From assembly GCA_023259875.1 (NCBI GenBank), contig JALRFL010000071.1:1-26901 (forward strand): 26,901 bases of DNA, written 5' to 3'. This document shows, piece by piece, positions 1 to 7,746 of this stretch. A program made the position numbers and the translations under genes. Each line of letters starts with the position of its first letter. Within the stretch, counting starts at the first letter, position 1. The notes beneath the pieces were generated by a model. It saw only the letters and a program-made list of their open reading frames with translations. It did no database searches and was not told the origin of the DNA. Origin of the DNA: Alphaproteobacteria bacterium. Lineage in GTDB: Bacteria > Pseudomonadota > Alphaproteobacteria > Puniceispirillales > UBA1172.

Positions 1-516
1 TCCCCTGATAGCTGGGGTCGTCCAGTTTGGCGGCACAATCAGCGTGATGACCCCGATTTTGGCAATATTGCCGCCAAGTTTGATCAAATCCTCATCATCA
101 GAACACAATTCCTCAAGGGTGAAACTGATGGCATAGGGCGCGGTTTGCCATCCCAACAACGCCGACAGCGCCAGCAAGGTTCCGCCTTTCGGGGCATCAT
201 CGGGCATTGGCGAGGGATCAGGCGCATTAAAATAAGCAACAATCGGATTGCCGGCCTTATCTTTGAGGGTGACCCTAGGCCGGCCTTCATGAGGGCTGAT
301 TTCACTTGCCAGACCTTGTTCCCCATGAAGGATGGCGACCTGATGCAGATAGAGTTGTCGCCGCGCTTCAATTAACATCTCTGTGTCGTGAAACCGCGAC
401 AAAGACGGGATCAGAATAACCGTTTCTGCAATGAGAATGATCACGGCCATGATCACTATCAGTCGCAAAGATAATCTATTCAAACGGTGAAACCTACTAA
501 AAGCAGTAAACATCAT
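1..516 (-). CDS. Partial membrane sensor, probable histidine kinase N-terminus (runs off left edge)
   Basis: An open frame of 172 codons runs from ATG at 516 (a second ATG is at 513) to the window edge without a stop, so the protein is cut at its C-terminal side. Residues about 18-39 form one hydrophobic helix after a basic stretch (RFHRLNRLSLR), followed by a non-membrane, presumably periplasmic segment. The helix ends in AETVILIPSLSRFH, which resembles the AEVLIYVPSIARFR-type segment I associate with alphaproteobacterial sensor histidine kinases. No kinase core (H-box, N, G boxes) lies inside the window, so the identity is inferred. An AGGA precedes the start at 517-520, very close to the first ATG, which may favour the second. 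It is divergent from rpmH. Confidence 0.62.
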   Translation of the reverse strand, partial: MMFTAFSRFHRLNRLSLRLIVIMAVIILIAETVILIPSLSRFHDTEMLIEARRQLYLHQVAILHGEQGLASEISPHEGRPRVTLKDKAGNPIVAYFNAPDPSPMPDDAPKGGTLLALSALLGWQTAPYAISFTLEELCSDDEDLIKLGGNIAKIGVITLIVPPNWTTPAIRG

Positions 517-533
517 TCCTAAAGCCTGCTCTA

Positions 534-564
534 ATCACTTATATTATTTTTTAATATTAGTGAT
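534..564. repeat. Strong AT-rich inverted repeat (13-bp arms, 5-base T loop)
   Basis: Arms ATCACTTATATTA (534-546) and TAATATTAGTGAT (552-564) are complementary at 12 of 13 positions, with one T-T mismatch (540/558) and a TTTTT loop. It lies in the 185-base divergent spacer between the edge sensor gene and rpmH, 18 bases upstream of the sensor start. It could be a hairpin in the sensor-gene leader, an operator for a dimeric regulator, or a terminator-like element. It lies upstream of the candidate rpmH promoter, so it would not be in that transcript. Confidence 0.6.
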
Positions 565-634
565 CCGACAAAAGGGCGAAACGACGCATCAGAGGTCTTT
601 TTTGTGTGGATGGCCTAATTTTCGCGCTGATTGA

Positions 635-663
635 TTGACTTTAGGGTTAAAGTTGTCTAAAAC
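635..663 (+). promoter_or_regulatory. Candidate sigma-70 promoter of the rpmH operon
   Basis: TTGACT at 635-640, a 17-base spacer, then TAAAAC at 658-663 (4 of 6 to TATAAT). The start codon of rpmH follows about 38 bases later, leaving room for a leader with GGAG at 690-693. Position and spacing fit a housekeeping promoter, although the -10 box is imperfect. Confidence 0.5.
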
Positions 664-701
664 CCCGATACTTTGAATAATCATTATGTGGAGCGGCCGT
701 T

Positions 702-836
702 ATGAAACGGACTTTTCAGCCAAGCAATCTGGTTCGCAAGCGGCGTCATGGCTTTCGTTCGCGTATGGCAACCGTTGGTGGTCGGCGCGTGCTTTCTGCC
801 CGTCGTGCCAAAGGACGCAAGCGCCTTAGCGCCTAA
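702..836 (+). CDS. rpmH: 50S ribosomal protein L34
   Basis: This 44-residue ORF encodes ribosomal protein L34 of the large subunit. The sequence opens MKRTFQPSNLVRKRRHGF, continues with RSRMATVGGRRVLSARRAKG and ends in a basic tail; the family is nearly invariant and the usual length is 44-46 residues. The ATG is preceded by GGAG at 690-693 with eight bases of spacing. It is first in the rpmH-rnpA-yidD-yidC order, which is very widely conserved in bacteria, and rnpA follows after nine bases. Confidence 0.98.
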   Translation: MKRTFQPSNLVRKRRHGFRSRMATVGGRRVLSARRAKGRKRLSA

Positions 837-845
837 GATCATATT

Positions 846-1208
846 ATGCCGGGGTTAGCAACTATCCCCAAACGCCGCGATTTTCTTCTTGCTACTGCTA
901 AGGGACGGCGCTCTGCTGTGTCTGGGCTTGTCTTACAAATCGTCGATCGTGGTGATGATGCGCCGCCGCGTCTTGGCATTACCGCAAGCCGCAAAATAGG
1001 CAATGCTGTGAGCCGAAATCGCGCCAAAAGACGCCTGCGAGCCCTTGCCCAAAATATGCTTGGAAAAGACGGCCAGCAAGGCCATGATTATGTTCTGATC
1101 GCGCGGCATAACACCAATATGTTGTCTTGGCCAGAATTAGAAGGGGCGTTGGCTCTTGCCCTTGATCGGGTTAAGGCCAGTGCCGCGAATCATCAGGGTA
1201 ACACCTAA
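846..1208 (+). CDS. rnpA: Ribonuclease P protein component
   Basis: This 120-residue basic protein is the RNase P cofactor that helps the catalytic RNA bind precursor tRNA during 5' processing. The family signature is visible at about residues 49-69 (RKIGNAVSRNRAKRRLR), which forms the RNA-binding RNR helix. The N-terminal IPKRRDFLLATAKGRR corresponds to the usual start region of the family (L-x-x-x-x-D/E-F). It starts nine bases after rpmH, and its stop overlaps the yidD start by one base (TAATG), suggesting translational coupling. The ribosome-binding site is weak, which is usual for this rpmH-coupled gene. Confidence 0.96.
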   Translation: MPGLATIPKRRDFLLATAKGRRSAVSGLVLQIVDRGDDAPPRLGITASRKIGNAVSRNRAKRRLRALAQNMLGKDGQQGHDYVLIARHNTNMLSWPELEGALALALDRVKASAANHQGNT

Positions 1209-1489
1209 TGGCGATATGGCATCGCATATCGCACCACGCGCATCGAGGGATCATCTGGCTCGTGTTGTTGCCGATCTATGCCTATCGCTATACTTTATCG
1301 CCGTTGATTGGTCGAGATTGTCGTTTTTTTCCCACTTGTTCCCAATATGCCATTGAGGCAATAAGCCAGCATGGTGTATGGTCTGGTGGCTGGATGGCGT
1401 TAAGGCGCATTGGGCGTTGTCACCCATGGGGTGGTGATGGTCATGATCCGGTGCCGCCGCCAACCAAATCATCAAAGTCGTCGGAGTAG
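1208..1489 (+). CDS. yidD: Membrane protein insertion efficiency factor YidD
   Basis: This 93-residue member of the YidD family (formerly DUF37/haemolytic domain) is a small, basic, membrane-associated protein that in E. coli assists YidC-dependent insertion of inner-membrane proteins. An N-terminal amphipathic/hydrophobic stretch (IIWLVLLPIYAYRYTLSPL) is followed by the diagnostic RDCRFFPTCSQYAIEAI, then GGWMALRRIGRCHPWGGDG and a proline/serine tail. Length is typical. It overlaps rnpA by one base and abuts yidC exactly (stop 1487-1489, yidC ATG 1490), so the three genes are surely co-transcribed. Confidence 0.95.
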   Translation: MAIWHRISHHAHRGIIWLVLLPIYAYRYTLSPLIGRDCRFFPTCSQYAIEAISQHGVWSGGWMALRRIGRCHPWGGDGHDPVPPPTKSSKSSE

Positions 1490-3325
1490 ATGATGAATTC
1501 TGATAATAAGAACTTAATTCTTGCTGTAACCCTATCTATGCTGATTCTGATTTTTTATCAGCTCTATTTTGCCCCCGTATCTCCGCCACCCAGCGATAAT
1601 CAGCAAATAGCCGCTGATGGCGCCTCACCCGTGCCTAGCGCTGTTGCAGGGATTGACCAAGAGGTTCTGGCCAGCAGCAAAAAAATTGTGGCAATTATCG
1701 AAGCTCCGCGAATCATCATTGAAAACAGCAAGGTGCATGGTTCTATCTCGCTGGCAGGTGGACGCATTGATGACCTGCAGCTCAAAAATTTCCGCGCTAC
1801 CAATGACCCAGATTCCCCAGAAATCAGCCTATTGCGCCGGACAGGCACAGAAAACGCCTATTTTGCCGAAACCTTTTTCACCCAAATCACCGACGCCGGA
1901 TATAAGCGAGCGATTGACCGTGATCTGATCTGGCAGGCGGATGGTGATCGCCTAACCCCTACCACACCTGTTACGCTTAGCCATCAACAAGACGGGATTG
2001 AATATCGCCTGACCTATCAGATTGATGATGACTATCTGATCACCATCACTAGTGAAGCGCGCAATCTTTCCGATACCCCAATGCTGGTGGGATCAGGAAC
2101 GCGAGTTTTGCGCCAACGCCCTAGCTATTCCGAATGGATTTCCTATGCCGGGCCTATGGGATATTTCAACACCAGTGACGGCAATGTCTTTCTTGATTAT
2201 TCTGATGTTAATGGCAATGTCAGTTGTGAAAGCGACACGCGATTCTGTGTCGAGAATGGGTTGCGCGGATGGGTTGGAATTTCTGATAAAAACTGGCTAA
2301 CCGCTATCATTCCAGCAGAGAATGCGACCAGCGATTTTCTGATGCGGCCTGTTCCTGCGCCTAACTTTGAAACTATCCGGCTTCAGCTGGATGAGGACAC
2401 TTTAGCCGAAATTGACCAGATAAAAACAGGCAACAAACAAGAAGGGCAAGGCCGCCCGACAGAAATTTCAAGCAACCAGAAACCAGTTGAACTTGATAAC
2501 GGCGAAAGCATGAGCTGGAGCGTGGATATCTTTGCTGGCCCCAAAAAATATACTGTGCTGAATGATTATCAGGACAATCATAACATTCCTCGCCTTACCA
2601 GTGCTATTGACTGGGGATGGTTTGAAATTATTGCTAAACCCATGCTGATTGTTCTCGTTTGGCTTAACCAATATGTCAGCAATTTTGGTATAGCCATCCT
2701 ATTGATGACCATTGGCATTAAGTTAATCTTCTTCCCCTTGGCGAATAAATCGTATCGGTCTATGGCAAAGATGCGTGAATTAGCGCCAAAGGTTAAAGAG
2801 CTGCGCGAACGCTTCGCTGATGATCGCCAACGCCAGCAACAGGAAATGATGGGGCTTTATCGCAAGGAAAAGGTCAATCCTGCCGCCGGCTGCTTACCTA
2901 TTCTTTTGCAAATCCCCGTGTTCTTCGCGCTTTATAAAGTGCTTTATGTGACGATTGAGATGCGGCATGCCCCGTTCTTTGGTTGGGTGACAGACTTATC
3001 AGCGCTTGATCCAACCTCAATCATCAATCTGTTTGGGTTGTTGCCTTACAGCACGGCGTTTGCCCCTGATATTCTGAATATCGGGATTTGGCCTATCCTG
3101 ATGGGAGTGACGATGTTCATTCAAATGTCGCTCAACCCGCCGCCACCTGACCCGGTTCAGGCACAGATTTTCCGTTATATGCCGGTGATGTTCACCTTCC
3201 TTCTGGCAACTTTCCCTGTTGGGTTGGTCATCTACTGGACCTGGAACAATTTGCTGACCATTCTTCAGCAGATGTATATCACGCGGAATGTCCGGCGTGA
3301 GAGTCTCGCCAAAACCGGATCATGA
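1490..3325 (+). CDS. yidC: Membrane protein insertase YidC
   Basis: YidC (OxaA1/Alb3 family) inserts and folds inner-membrane proteins, alone or with SecYEG. The 611-residue length and layout match Gram-negative YidC. An N-terminal transmembrane anchor lies at about residues 9-27, a large periplasmic beta domain spans about 60-345, and the conserved five-helix insertase core starts near residue 375 (GWFEIIAKP). The core contains the hydrophilic-groove segment NKSYRSMAKM, a charged cytoplasmic hairpin rich in KE/R, the AAGCLPILLQIPVFFALYK helix, and a last helix with GLVIYWTWNNLL. The start directly follows the yidD stop, with GGAG just inside the end of yidD. Its stop overlaps engB by ATGA. 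Confidence 0.98.
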   Translation: MMNSDNKNLILAVTLSMLILIFYQLYFAPVSPPPSDNQQIAADGASPVPSAVAGIDQEVLASSKKIVAIIEAPRIIIENSKVHGSISLAGGRIDDLQLKNFRATNDPDSPEISLLRRTGTENAYFAETFFTQITDAGYKRAIDRDLIWQADGDRLTPTTPVTLSHQQDGIEYRLTYQIDDDYLITITSEARNLSDTPMLVGSGTRVLRQRPSYSEWISYAGPMGYFNTSDGNVFLDYSDVNGNVSCESDTRFCVENGLRGWVGISDKNWLTAIIPAENATSDFLMRPVPAPNFETIRLQLDEDTLAEIDQIKTGNKQEGQGRPTEISSNQKPVELDNGESMSWSVDIFAGPKKYTVLNDYQDNHNIPRLTSAIDWGWFEIIAKPMLIVLVWLNQYVSNFGIAILLMTIGIKLIFFPLANKSYRSMAKMRELAPKVKELRERFADDRQRQQQEMMGLYRKEKVNPAAGCLPILLQIPVFFALYKVLYVTIEMRHAPFFGWVTDLSALDPTSIINLFGLLPYSTAFAPDILNIGIWPILMGVTMFIQMSLNPPPPDPVQAQIFRYMPVMFTFLLATFPVGLVIYWTWNNLLTILQQMYITRNVRRESLAKTGS

Positions 3326-3960
3326 CTGACGAAATCGCGTCTGACCCCGACCTAATTGAACAAGGGCGAAAGCTCTTTCTTCGCCCTTGTGTGTTTGTGG
3401 CAGGCGCCATGTCGGCTAGCCAACTGCCTGATGCCACCCTACCTGAAGTGGCGTTTGCTGGCCGATCAAATGTTGGCAAATCTTCGCTGATCAATGCCTT
3501 GACCAATCAGAAAGCCTTAGCAAAAACCTCACAGACACCGGGGCGGACACGCCAGTTAAATTTTTTTGATTGCGGCGGTGTTGTGCAACTGGTTGATCTG
3601 CCTGGCTATGGCTATGCCAAAGCGCCCAAAAGTGATGTTAAGGCTTGGACGAAATTAACACTCAGCTTTCTCAAAGGACGCACCACCCTTAAACGCGTCA
3701 TGTTGTTGATTGATAGCCGCCGCGGTATTGGTGACAAAGACCGTGAAATCATGACCCTTTTTGATCAATCCGCTGTTGCGTGGGCGGTAGTATTGACCAA
3801 GATAGACAAACTCTCTCAACGCGAACAGGAAGAAGCCATTGCCAAAGCCCAAACAGAGGCGGCGCGCCATGTCGCGGCTTGGCCTGGTGTGTTTGTCATC
3901 TCCGCCGAGAAACGCATCGGACTGGATGAAATTCGGGAACATATTATCGCCCTGACCTGA
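3322..3960 (+). CDS. engB: Ribosome biogenesis GTP-binding protein EngB/YsxC
   Basis: This 212-residue TrmE-Era-type GTPase is required for late 50S subunit assembly. All G motifs are visible: G1 GRSNVGKS (47-54), G2 region TPGRT (72-76), G3 DLPGYG (92-97), G4 TKID (159-162) and G5 SAE (194-196). A stretch of about 20 residues precedes the family's usual start region. It overlaps yidC by four bases (ATGA), indicating coupled translation. The yidC-engB-argB order is common in alphaproteobacteria. Confidence 0.97.
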   Translation: MTDEIASDPDLIEQGRKLFLRPCVFVAGAMSASQLPDATLPEVAFAGRSNVGKSSLINALTNQKALAKTSQTPGRTRQLNFFDCGGVVQLVDLPGYGYAKAPKSDVKAWTKLTLSFLKGRTTLKRVMLLIDSRRGIGDKDREIMTLFDQSAVAWAVVLTKIDKLSQREQEEAIAKAQTEAARHVAAWPGVFVISAEKRIGLDEIREHIIALT

Positions 3961-3966
3961 TTGCCC

Positions 3967-4006
3967 ATGCCCTCAAAGGGTTGCCCTTTTGCTGAATTTC
4001 GGGCAT
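3967..4006. other. Nested inverted repeats in the engB-argB spacer
   Basis: AAAGGG-TTG-CCCTTT (3975-3980 / 3984-3989) forms a six-base-pair hairpin followed by only one T. An outer pair, ATGCCC (3967-3972) and GGGCAT (4001-4006), encloses it. The structure lies just after the engB stop and before the argB ribosome-binding site (AGAGG at 4016-4020). A weak terminator or attenuator between the two genes is possible; the lack of a T tract argues against a classical terminator. Confidence 0.35.
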
Positions 4007-4028
4007 TGAGAAAACAGAGGATAAAGAT

Positions 4029-4910
4029 ATGGAAAGCGTAACCCAGACAGATCGCATGGAATGGCTAGCCAAGGCAGGGGTCTTGGCCGAAGCCCTGCCC
4101 TTTATGCGGCGATATTCCGGCCATCCGGTGGTGGTTAAATTTGGCGGACACGCCATGGGCGAGGAAGGTTATATTCGTCGTTTTGCCCAAGACATGGTGC
4201 TGTTGCGGCAAGTGGGGGCAAAGCCCGTTGTCGTGCATGGTGGCGGCCCCCAAATCGGGGCTATGCTAGATAAACTCAATATCCAAAGCGATTTTATCAA
4301 TGGCCTGCGCGTGACTGACGCTGACACGATCACGGTGGTTGAAATGGTGCTAAGCGGCGCCATTAACAAATCTCTAGTCTCAGCGATCAATGATGCTGGG
4401 GCAAAGGCGGTTGGTATTTCTGGCAAGGATGCGGACTTAATCCGGGCAAAGCGGCTTAAATCAGATGTTGATCTTGGTTTCGTTGGTGAGCCAACGATGG
4501 TGGATACTTCAGTCATCAACGCCCTTATCGCCGCAGAATTGATCCCTGTTATCGCCCCATTAGCACGCGGCAAAGACGGTGAGACCTTAAATATTAATGC
4601 TGACACCGTTAGCGGTGCTATCTCTGCTTCTATGCAAGCCACGCGGCTTTTGTTGTTAAGTGATGTGCCGGGCATTATGGATAAACATGGTCAGGTCATC
4701 CCCGAAGTATCCGTTTCTATGGCAAAACAGCTGATTACGGATGGCACCATCAGTGGCGGAATGATCCCCAAAGTAGAAACCTGCATTGAAGCTGTTGAAG
4801 GCGGTGCCGAGGCCGCCGTTATTCTTGATGGCAGAGAAGCCCACGCTGTCTTGGTGGAACTCTTTACCGAACATGGTATCGGCACTATTATCACCAAAGA
4901 TGACAAATAA
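4029..4910 (+). CDS. argB: Acetylglutamate kinase
   Basis: This 293-residue amino-acid-kinase-family enzyme phosphorylates N-acetyl-L-glutamate, the second step of arginine biosynthesis. Visible elements: VVKFGGHAM (35-43), the substrate loop VVHGGGPQIG (68-77), GLRVTD (92-97), NINADTVSG (188-196), and GGMIPKVETC (243-252) with its phosphate-contacting lysine. The long N-terminal segment and the C-terminal HAVLVELFTEHGIGTII resemble the arginine-inhibitable hexameric class, so feedback inhibition is likely (inference). AGAGG at 4016-4020 sits eight bases before the ATG. No other arginine gene is in the window. Confidence 0.97.
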   Translation: MESVTQTDRMEWLAKAGVLAEALPFMRRYSGHPVVVKFGGHAMGEEGYIRRFAQDMVLLRQVGAKPVVVHGGGPQIGAMLDKLNIQSDFINGLRVTDADTITVVEMVLSGAINKSLVSAINDAGAKAVGISGKDADLIRAKRLKSDVDLGFVGEPTMVDTSVINALIAAELIPVIAPLARGKDGETLNINADTVSGAISASMQATRLLLLSDVPGIMDKHGQVIPEVSVSMAKQLITDGTISGGMIPKVETCIEAVEGGAEAAVILDGREAHAVLVELFTEHGIGTIITKDDK

Positions 4911-4937
4911 ACCGTAAGGCCTTAAGTGACAGAGGGC

Positions 4938-4955
4938 TCGCCTTTCGTTAGGCGA
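4938..4955. other. Small hairpin after argB
   Basis: TCGCCT (4938-4943) and AGGCGA (4950-4955) are perfect complements around TTCGTT, followed by AAAATT rather than a T run. A ten-base palindrome TAAGGCCTTA lies just upstream at 4915-4924. The pair occupies most of the 64-base argB-HAD spacer. It could be a weak terminator or RNA-stability element. Confidence 0.35.
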
Positions 4956-4974
4956 AAATTGATTTTAGAGGTGA

Positions 4975-5673
4975 ATGATCATCATGGCGCATATTGATAC
5001 CAAACCCTTACAATTAGATGGCATCGACACTTGGATATTTGATCTGGACAATACGATCTATCCTGCCGCCTCACGCTTGTTTGATCAGGTGCGGTATCGC
5101 ATGACCGATTATATTCAGCATCATTTTTCCCTTGATCGTGACACCGCGAGAGCCATGCAAAGAGACTTGTTTCTCCGGCATCGTACTACCATGAAAGGGT
5201 TGATGATAGAACATGGCACTGACCCCCACCATTTTATGGATTTTGTCCATGATATTGATCTCTCCACGCTTGGCTATGACGCGGAGCTAGATGAAGGCAT
5301 TAATGCCCTACCCGGGCGCAAAGTGATTTTCACAAATGGCTCTAACCATCACGCAGAACGCATTCTTGATGCTTATGGCATCCGGCATCATTTTGATTTT
5401 TATTATGATATTTTTTCCGCTAATTTTTTGCCTAAACCAGAATTGAAAACCTATGAGGATTTTGTCAAAAAGGCCGATATTAATCCGCGTTCTGCGGTGA
5501 TGATTGAGGATATGGCAATCAATCTCTTGCCTGCCTATCAGCTCGGCGTGACCACCTTATGGCTAGATCATCCAGATGAAGATGTCCCATCCGAAGGCAG
5601 AACGGATGATCTGTCGCATATCCATTACATTGCCCGTGACCTCAAACATTTTTTGTCTTATACAAACAAATAA
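4975..5673 (+). CDS. HAD-family phosphatase, pyrimidine 5'-nucleotidase-like (SDT1/YjjG-like group)
   Basis: This 232-residue HAD superfamily hydrolase carries the nucleophile motif I FDLDNTIYP (22-30), motif II FTNGS, motif III KPELK, and motif IV IEDMAINLLPA with its acidic pair. The DNT-(I/L)-YP variant is typical of the eukaryote-like Sdt1/pyrimidine 5'-nucleotidase group, common in alphaproteobacteria next to argB and dapD. The physiological substrate is not known from sequence. Start choice is uncertain: GAGGTGA at 4968-4974 lies immediately before ATG 4975, while ATG 4984 (MAHIDTK) is also in frame and nine bases beyond the GGTGA. A hairpin separates it from argB. Confidence 0.85.
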   Translation: MIIMAHIDTKPLQLDGIDTWIFDLDNTIYPAASRLFDQVRYRMTDYIQHHFSLDRDTARAMQRDLFLRHRTTMKGLMIEHGTDPHHFMDFVHDIDLSTLGYDAELDEGINALPGRKVIFTNGSNHHAERILDAYGIRHHFDFYYDIFSANFLPKPELKTYEDFVKKADINPRSAVMIEDMAINLLPAYQLGVTTLWLDHPDEDVPSEGRTDDLSHIHYIARDLKHFLSYTNK

Positions 5674-5723
5674 TTTTTCATCCTGTTAAGAAAAACCATA
5701 TCATCAGATAGGGGACGACTCGC

Positions 5724-6578
5724 ATGACCGATCTTGAAACCATTATCAATGACGCTTGGGAAAACCGTGATCAGGTATCCGCAAGCACCCAAGGCGATAT
5801 CCGTGACGCGGTTAACGATGCGCTAAACCAGCTTGATCGTGGCGACGCCAGAGTTGCCGAACAACAAAGCCAAGGCAAATGGACGGTTAACCAATGGCTG
5901 AAAAAAGCGGTTCTTTTGAGTTTCCGGCTGAATGATATGGAAACCATCCCAAGCGGCAGCAAGTATTCGCGTCAGGGGCAAGCGATGTGGTGGGATAAAG
6001 TGCCATCAAAATTCGCTGGTTGGGGCGAAGATGATTTCAAGGCCGCGGGCTTTCGTGCTGTGCCCGGCTGTTATGTTCGTCATTCTGCCTATATCGCCCC
6101 TAGCGTTGTCGTCATGCCCAGTTTTATTAATCTTGGCGCTTATGTTGATAGCGGCACCATGATTGACACATGGGCCACAGTGGGGTCATGCGCCCAGATT
6201 GGTAAGAATGTTCATCTTTCTGGTGGCGCAGGTATTGGCGGCGTGCTTGAACCGCTTCAGGCTGGCCCTGTCATTATCGAAGATGACTGCTTTATCGGGG
6301 CGAGATCAGAAGTCGTCGAAGGCGTTGTCGTTGAACGCGGTTCTGTTCTGTCCATGGGGGTCTTTATTGGCGCGTCCACAAAGATCGTCAATCGCGAAAC
6401 TGGCGAAGTTCATATGGGCCGAGTCCCAGCCTATTCCGTGGTGGTGCCAGGGTCAATGCCCGGCAAACCGCTGCCTGATGGTTCTGCTGGCCCTCATCTT
6501 TCCTGCGCGGTTATCATTAAACAAGTGGATGAGCGCACGCGTTCGAAAACCTCAATCAATGATCTTTTGCGAGACTAG
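5724..6578 (+). CDS. dapD: 2,3,4,5-tetrahydropyridine-2,6-dicarboxylate N-succinyltransferase
   Basis: DapD transfers succinyl from succinyl-CoA to tetrahydrodipicolinate in the succinylase branch of diaminopimelate/lysine synthesis, supplying lysine and peptidoglycan cross-links. The 284 residues match the family: a helical N-terminus with LDRGDARVAE and WTVNQWLKKAVLLSFRL, then left-handed beta-helix hexapeptide repeats (YVDSGTMIDTWATVGSCAQI, VHLSGGAGIGGVLEP), and a C-terminal SVVVPGSMPGK. GGGGA at 5710-5714 precedes the ATG. dapE follows after six bases, so the two act in one operon and one pathway. Confidence 0.98.
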   Translation: MTDLETIINDAWENRDQVSASTQGDIRDAVNDALNQLDRGDARVAEQQSQGKWTVNQWLKKAVLLSFRLNDMETIPSGSKYSRQGQAMWWDKVPSKFAGWGEDDFKAAGFRAVPGCYVRHSAYIAPSVVVMPSFINLGAYVDSGTMIDTWATVGSCAQIGKNVHLSGGAGIGGVLEPLQAGPVIIEDDCFIGARSEVVEGVVVERGSVLSMGVFIGASTKIVNRETGEVHMGRVPAYSVVVPGSMPGKPLPDGSAGPHLSCAVIIKQVDERTRSKTSINDLLRD

Positions 6579-6584
6579 CACCTG

Positions 6585-7742
6585 ATGACCAAAGCCTCTC
6601 AACCCGAACATGAGCTGGCCATCAAACTGATCCAGTGTCCATCAGTGACACCGGCAGAAGCAGGAACACTGGATCTGTTGGCCGAGGTTTTGGGCGAGTT
6701 AGGTTTTGCTATCACCAGACTTCCTTTTGGTGAAGGCGAAGATCGGGTGGATAATCTGTTTGCCCGGTTAGGTAGCCAATCACCGCATTTTTGTTTTGCT
6801 GGTCATGTCGATGTTGTGCCTGTGGGGAATCCCGATGATTGGCAATCTCCTCCCTTTTCGGCAACCATATCCAATGACCATATCATTGGTCGTGGGGCGG
6901 TGGATATGAAAGGGGCGGTGGCCTGTTTTGTTTCTGCCATTGCTGACTGGAAAAACACCAATCCGTCTTTTGATGGCAGCATTAGCCTCGTGATCACTTG
7001 TGACGAAGAAGGCCCAGCGGTCAATGGAACCGGCCCCGTAGTGGAATGGCTTAAAGACACTCATCAGATGCCTGATGCTGTTTTGGTGGGTGAGCCGACA
7101 AATCCTCAACAGATTGGCGACACCATTAAACACGGTCGGCGCGGATCATTGTCTTGTCATCTCACAGTGCGCGGTGAGCAAGGCCATGTTGCTTATCCTC
7201 ATTTAGCCGACAATCCCCTTCACCGTATGATGCGGATGTTGGCGCCTTTAACCAGTGGCGTTCTGGATGAAGGCAACGAAGCGTTTGACCCCTCAACCGT
7301 TGCCATCACCAGCATAGATACCGGCAACGCTGCCGGAAATGTTATTCCAGCCCGGGCAGAGGCCATGTTTAATATTCGGTTTGGGACAGCCCAGACCGCT
7401 GCCGGGCTTGAACATTGGCTGCGTGAACATTTTGATAGTGTTGGCGGGCATTATGATGCGGTGTTCCGGCTATCGGCGGAACCTTTTGTGACCCCTAAAG
7501 GGCGTTTCACTGATCTTGTTGCGGGGGCAATTTCTGATGTCACGGGAAAACAGCCACAGCTTTCTACCTCTGGCGGAACATCAGATGCACGGTTCTTTGC
7601 GCCTTTTACAGAGGTGTTAGAATTTGGACTGGTAGGCCAAACCATGCACAAGGTGGATGAGGCCGTTGCCCTGGATGATCTGACCCTACTGACAGATATT
7701 TATCGCCGTATCCTAACCCAGTATTTTTATCAGGATAACTAA
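6585..7742 (+). CDS. dapE: Succinyl-diaminopimelate desuccinylase
   Basis: This 385-residue M20-family di-zinc amidohydrolase removes succinate from N-succinyl-LL-diaminopimelate, two steps after DapD. Metal and catalytic positions are visible: FAGHVDVVPVG (H74, D76), RGAVDMKGAV (D107), TCDEEGPA (catalytic Glu 141 and metal Glu 142) and a C-terminal HKVDEAV histidine. GTSDARFF is also characteristic of DapE. The dimerisation domain occupies roughly residues 180-295. The start lies six bases after dapD, and the next gene begins four bases after its stop. The succinylase route is complete here for these two steps; the aminotransferase (dapC/argD) is not in the window. Confidence 0.97.
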   Translation: MTKASQPEHELAIKLIQCPSVTPAEAGTLDLLAEVLGELGFAITRLPFGEGEDRVDNLFARLGSQSPHFCFAGHVDVVPVGNPDDWQSPPFSATISNDHIIGRGAVDMKGAVACFVSAIADWKNTNPSFDGSISLVITCDEEGPAVNGTGPVVEWLKDTHQMPDAVLVGEPTNPQQIGDTIKHGRRGSLSCHLTVRGEQGHVAYPHLADNPLHRMMRMLAPLTSGVLDEGNEAFDPSTVAITSIDTGNAAGNVIPARAEAMFNIRFGTAQTAAGLEHWLREHFDSVGGHYDAVFRLSAEPFVTPKGRFTDLVAGAISDVTGKQPQLSTSGGTSDARFFAPFTEVLEFGLVGQTMHKVDEAVALDDLTLLTDIYRRILTQYFYQDN

Positions 7743-7746
7743 GGCC

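Noticed and set aside
84..371. Minus-strand 95-codon ORF with no homology cue
   Set aside because: It is an out-of-frame shadow of the open sensor frame that runs from 516 to the edge, which has a membrane helix and sensible composition.
605..613. TGTGGATGG, a 7-of-9 match to a DnaA box near rpmH, hinting at oriC
   Set aside because: A single imperfect box, with no box cluster, no AT-rich unwinding region beside it and no dnaA gene; chance matches are common.
4169..4675. 168-codon ORF antisense to argB
   Set aside because: argB is unambiguous, and the antisense product is low-complexity Ser/Ala/Pro-rich, typical of a shadow frame.
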